From contig JAQGEQ010000291.1 in the NCBI GenBank assembly GCA_034620365.1, positions 62,001 through 126,000 of the forward strand: a stretch of 64,000 nucleotides of DNA, in the 5' to 3' direction. Below the pieces are notes generated by a model. That model was not told the origin of the DNA. It saw only the letters and a program-made list of their open reading frames with translations, and did no database searches. The position numbers and the translations under genes are program-made. The DNA comes from Pegea sp. RAD2-039 (taxonomy: Eukaryota; Chordata; Thaliacea; Salpida; Salpidae). Shown here one piece after another: positions 60,520 through 64,000 of the stretch. Each line of letters opens with the position of its first letter. Within the stretch, counting starts at the first letter, position 1.

Positions 60520-61480
60520 GATCTACTATTAGTTGACACGTCACAAAATCAAAAGACATTGAATTCAAGGTCAACTGATTGCACAATTTGTTTTTATAGT
60601 TTTACTCCCTTCTCTTAAAGCAGCCAAAGTGGTTTAAATTATTCACTAATAACTTCAGTTACACTTTCTGCACTTGTTAGTACATTACCTAATCAAGCGC
60701 AACATTTTGTACCAATGACAGACAATTTGATTTTAAACCTTTATACATCGAACCTACAGCAGAAATAAGCCATTTGACATAATAAGTAAACAGTTTTGTT
60801 TTCACAATAATCATCTTTCTTTAAAATTTAGCTGAGTTATTACTTTACCAAATGTACTTTTTGATGATGATTTTTTTAGAATAGTTAGATTTAAAGTAGA
60901 GTTCGTTTTTGTTATCAAACTTTAAACTAAAGTCTTCTATCAAACTTAAGTAAGAATTTCAATTAAACGATTTGTACAAAAGAAAAAGTTCATTTTTATA
61001 AATACGAAGAAAATCACAAAATTATTAAGAAAAACCTGCAGCAGATAGACCTTTAGTTCCTTGAGCTTCGTATCTAAAGTCCATCATCAATTTTTAAAGT
61101 ACAATATTTACATTAAAAGAGCTTCTGTGAATATATTTCAAACATTAAAGTTAAAAATAATAGTGTAAAGTTAAAATCTACAAAAACCAACAAAATAAGT
61201 CCTTTACACCACGTATCAAAAAAAAAGAAGATATTTTTAAGTAAAATTTGATGACAACTTCTAACCATACAAGGCGTTATAATAAAATGATTGACTGAAG
61301 GTTTAGATTTTACTTTTTATAATAATTCTACCCTAATTATGTAAAACAATCAGTTAATTTTATTAAACTCTCCATTTCATAATATTTTAAAACTTTAGCT
61401 ACTAAATAAAACTTGGTATTTCAAATATCATTAAAGTTCCATCTTACAAATATAAGTACTTTTTAAGTTGCCTGATAAAT
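60520..61480 (-). repeat. Inverted, diverged copy of array blocks B-C-D
   Basis: The reverse complement runs in array order: a B-like end with AATAAAACTTGGT, a C part (GTCATCAAATTTTACTTAAAAA near 61240), then D (about 60605-60760) with ATGGCTTATTTCTGC, a TATAAAGG string, GCGCTTGATTAGGTAATGTA, GTGCAGAAAGT, and TGTGCAATCAGTTGACCTTG and GTGTCAACTAATAGTAGAT near the end. It is clearly more diverged than the units within 1-46139 are from one another. It lies 14 kb from the array in the opposite orientation and inside the proposed first intron of the unknown gene, in sense direction. Confidence 0.8.
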
Positions 61481-61573
61481 TTAAGAAAACTTTGTTGTCA
61501 AATAAAGTTTTGATGTATTATTTGATGACTAATGTACACTGAATGTGTTTTTCAGATTTTACTCCATGTAAAC

Positions 61574-61700
61574 CTTTCAGCAATTCATTTAATATTGAAT
61601 AAATTGTATAGTTAACATCACAGTTAGTATTAAAATTTACAACTGAAATAGGTTTTTCAGGCTTGGTCTTTAAAAAAAGCTGCTTCACACACAGAATCAT
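61574..61700 (-). CDS. Candidate first coding exon of the unknown spliced gene
   Basis: ATG at 61700 in a favourable A-rich context (CCGAAAAA before it) opens 42 codons, MILCVKQLFLKTK through YSILNELLK, and one base of the next, ending at a G/GTTTAC donor. That gives phase 1, exactly what exon 2 at 59308 needs, and a Glu codon across the junction. The open frame itself would run on to 61518. The intron would be 2.27 kb, much longer than the others (50-430 bp), because it holds the array copy. TATAAATA lies 15-22 bases upstream, too close to serve this ATG as a TATA box; a longer TA-rich string is at 61731-61745. Phase agreement is suggestive, not proof. Confidence 0.4.
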
Positions 61701-61889
61701 TTTTTCGGTATAGGTATTTATACGAAGTTATATAAATATATATAGATTTATAGTCTTCTTTTCAAACTTCCATTCATCGGTTTGTGCTTGACTTTATCTG
61801 TTGGAAAATATATTTCAACAAAAAGTGAACAAGAATCTCCAGATTCTTTAAGGACTTTTATAAATTGTCAATTATAAATTGTAAATTAG

Positions 61890-62050
61890 TTTAGAAATGA
61901 AAATGTTGGCAATATTATAACGGTTCAACTTCTGCTTGAACAACGAGTGATTCTAATATTACAATGTCTGATGGCAGCCGGTTCCAAATACTAATTATGC
62001 AGTATGAGAAATAATTTGCTTTGATTAACGTACTAAGTGATTTCTACCAT
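61890..62050 (-). mobile_element. LINE reverse-transcriptase C-terminus, right arm
   Basis: On the minus strand the frame reads LIKANYFSYCIISIWNRLP then SDIVILESL before a frameshift. It matches the LINE end at 51285-51400 and lacks the in-frame stop that the left copy has after WNxLP, so the two arms decayed independently. The tails diverge after CATTTCTAAACT. Confidence 0.65.
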
Positions 62051-63169
62051 ATTATTTAATTTGTAACTGCAGAATTGCTGTAATAATGCTAAATATTTCA
62101 GTTTCGTTGATTTTACCTGTTGTCTGTTTTTGTCGTCAAACAAAATCAACCAGCTGCAAAAAATAAAAGAAGAAGAAAGAAGTTAATGGAATGCATCTCG
62201 CACTGAATTTTTTGAAATATTCCATTGAACTAATGGACAGGCTTTGACATCACTAAATTTAGTAGGTATTTAATTTTTTGGCTCTTGCTGCTTCTAAGGC
62301 GATAGAAAATTGGTAGTACTATTCGCCCATATTAAAAAATGATAATTATTACCAAAGATACTGATGACAGAAAAAGGATTAAGCGTGTAAAACCGTACAT
62401 AGATATAGTAAATATAGATCCCAGGTTTATACCGTCTACCACCTAATTCCAATTAATATTATCGACAAATGCCCAAACGTTAGGTAGCCTTGGTTAATGT
62501 AAAAGTCAGATATCAACTAGAGTAGAAGTAATCAATTTCAGTCATAAAGGTTTGTAAGGATTAAAAAAATATATTATGATTTATTATTATCAAAAACTAT
62601 AATATGTAAGCCAAGTTAAATTAAGAATGAGAAAAACCTTACTTACATTTATCAGCCTAAGGTTTGAGTTATTATTATAACAACAAAATGATAAACTACT
62701 TTACAACCAGACATTTTGTTAAATTTAATAGTATACTTCCAAAACTTTTTATTATTTTTTTTAAAAGATAAACCCTAGTCTAAAATATAAATATAAAGGC
62801 CATTTTATGCAACTAAAGAAATTTCTAGAAAGTTCTAACAAGACTGTGGTCATTAATTTTTAATTACATCATCACTAGGGTTAAATTATTTCATTAGATA
62901 TCGACTGAAAGGCCAAACTCAAAATTACAATGCAAGTTTAGAAAAGTTTTAATGAATTAGTAAATTGATTAGTACAAGCCAGGAAGTTTTTTTTAGCCTC
63001 AGAATTAGAAAAATTCTATTATAGCAGTTATTTGTAAAAAATTAGTGAAGTATTAATATTTTAAGTCCTTAAGTATACTTTTTTTATTAAAAAATGTTAA
63101 TTTTTTAATTTTATAAGAAACAATTGTTTTAATATTTTGATAGAAATGTGGAACCTATAAGTAGGTATA

Positions 63170-63340
63170 TTATTTTATAGTAGTTTATATATTATACTTA
63201 TATAATTTATATATTATATAAATTTATATATATCATAATAATTTATATATTATATAAATTTATATGTTGATATATATTTTAATAATTTATATATTATAAC
63301 AATTTATATATATTATAATAATTTGTATAATATATGTTGA
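63170..63340. repeat. A/T-only microsatellite (TATATAAATTTATATAT type)
   Basis: About 170 bases of TATATTATATAAATTTATATA-like repeats, absent from the matching place in the left arm (about 50150). Confidence 0.8.
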
Positions 63341-64000
63341 AAAACTTTCATAGATTATAAAGTTAATTAATTATATAAAATATATATTCAATTTTTTGAA
63401 TCTTTAATAGGACTTTGTCGAAGATTTTCTATTTGCTTCTTGTTTGTTTAATAACCACCAAGATTGGTTTGAAATTCATAAAGGTTAAGTATTTATTGCA
63501 TTTTCTAATCTATCTTACTAAATTAGCTTGAATATTTATATATAAAACTGATTGGTGTGCTTTATAAAGAATTTTATCAGTATTTTGGCATCTTTTTGTT
63601 GTGTTGAAAAACTATTTTAATTGTATTATATAAGTTTATAATTGTATGTACTTTTCAGTGAAAATTATTCATTTTTGATTTGTATTTGAATTATGTATCT
63701 ATGTAAAAAAATCTTTATATATTTATTTTCTGAGTTTACTAAAATTTATAATATAAAACTTTCATTGATTACAAATTTAAATTATTTTATTAAAAGTTTC
63801 AACAATTCTTTGAATCTTTCATAGGATTTTTTGAAACTCTTCTATTTGTTTATTATTTGTTTATTTAACACAAATATTAAATTTTGAATTTTTAAAATTT
63901 AAGTCTTTTGATATATAAATTTGTAAATATTTTTATCCAATTTGAAATTGATGTTTTATGTCTTTTAACCATCCTACTTGTGAATAATCATTAATAGTTA

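Larger units (their letters stand above)
61890..64000 (-). repeat. Right arm of the large inverted repeat (continues past the window)
   Basis: Reverse complement of the left arm. The order from the inside out is LINE C-terminus (61890-62050), the GACGACAAAAAC region (about 62130), the block matching 50885-51140 (62190-62450), then the regions matching 50300-50860 and the ~640-bp repeats (from about 63360). It differs from the left arm by an A/T microsatellite expansion at 63170-63340 and many point changes. The outer end lies beyond the window. Confidence 0.8.

Overview
The window is nuclear DNA of an animal. It is very A+T rich, has spliced genes, AATAAA poly(A) signals, a tRNA-headed SINE, LINE 3' remnants and metazoan GFER and ZNF830-like proteins. 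Two genes lie 83 bp apart on one strand, each just downstream of a strong splice acceptor. This operon-like layout, together with the A+T richness and the extreme abundance of the palindrome TGACGTCA, fits a tunicate (ascidian). That placement is an inference: no rRNA or mitochondrial marker is present.

Layout. 1-46139 is one noncoding macrosatellite-like array that runs off the left edge. Its most complete monomer is about 4.2 kb (10796-14995). I label its blocks in order: A (ends in TGACGTCA next to an E-box), B (AGCGCTTAG block), C (TTGTAAGCTTATCA block), D (TTACGTAA block), E (GCAAGATGGCGCTAG block), F (GATTACTAGTATGAAAC), G, H, I and J (each with TGACGTCA or a close variant). Deletions and duplications of these blocks give units of 2.5-4.2 kb, and from about 27 to 40 kb a higher-order period of about 8.85 kb. 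46140-46900 is non-array sequence without a recognisable gene. 46900-48060 is a direct duplicate of the 3' part of the ZNF830-like gene, now a frameshifted pseudogene.

48440-51645 is the left arm of a large inverted repeat; the right arm is 61890 to beyond 64000. Both arms carry the end of a LINE reverse-transcriptase ORF. The loop between them holds the live genes, all on the minus strand: GFER (53534-52995) followed by the ZNF830-like gene (52911-52174), then a long A+T-rich desert, three degenerate ~118-bp repeats, a SINE with a LINE tail, and a spliced gene of unknown family (six exons at 59308-57622 plus a candidate first exon at 61700-61574). The long first intron proposed for that gene contains a diverged inverted copy of array blocks B-D.

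How parts work together. GFER is the sulfhydryl oxidase of the mitochondrial intermembrane-space import relay. ZNF830 is a nuclear pre-mRNA-processing and genome-stability factor. Their pairing looks like a shared transcription unit rather than a shared pathway. The array has no credible ORF. What recurs in it are short motifs, especially palindromes with an ACGT core and a YY1/CTCF-like word, which points to a structural or chromatin role if it has any role.
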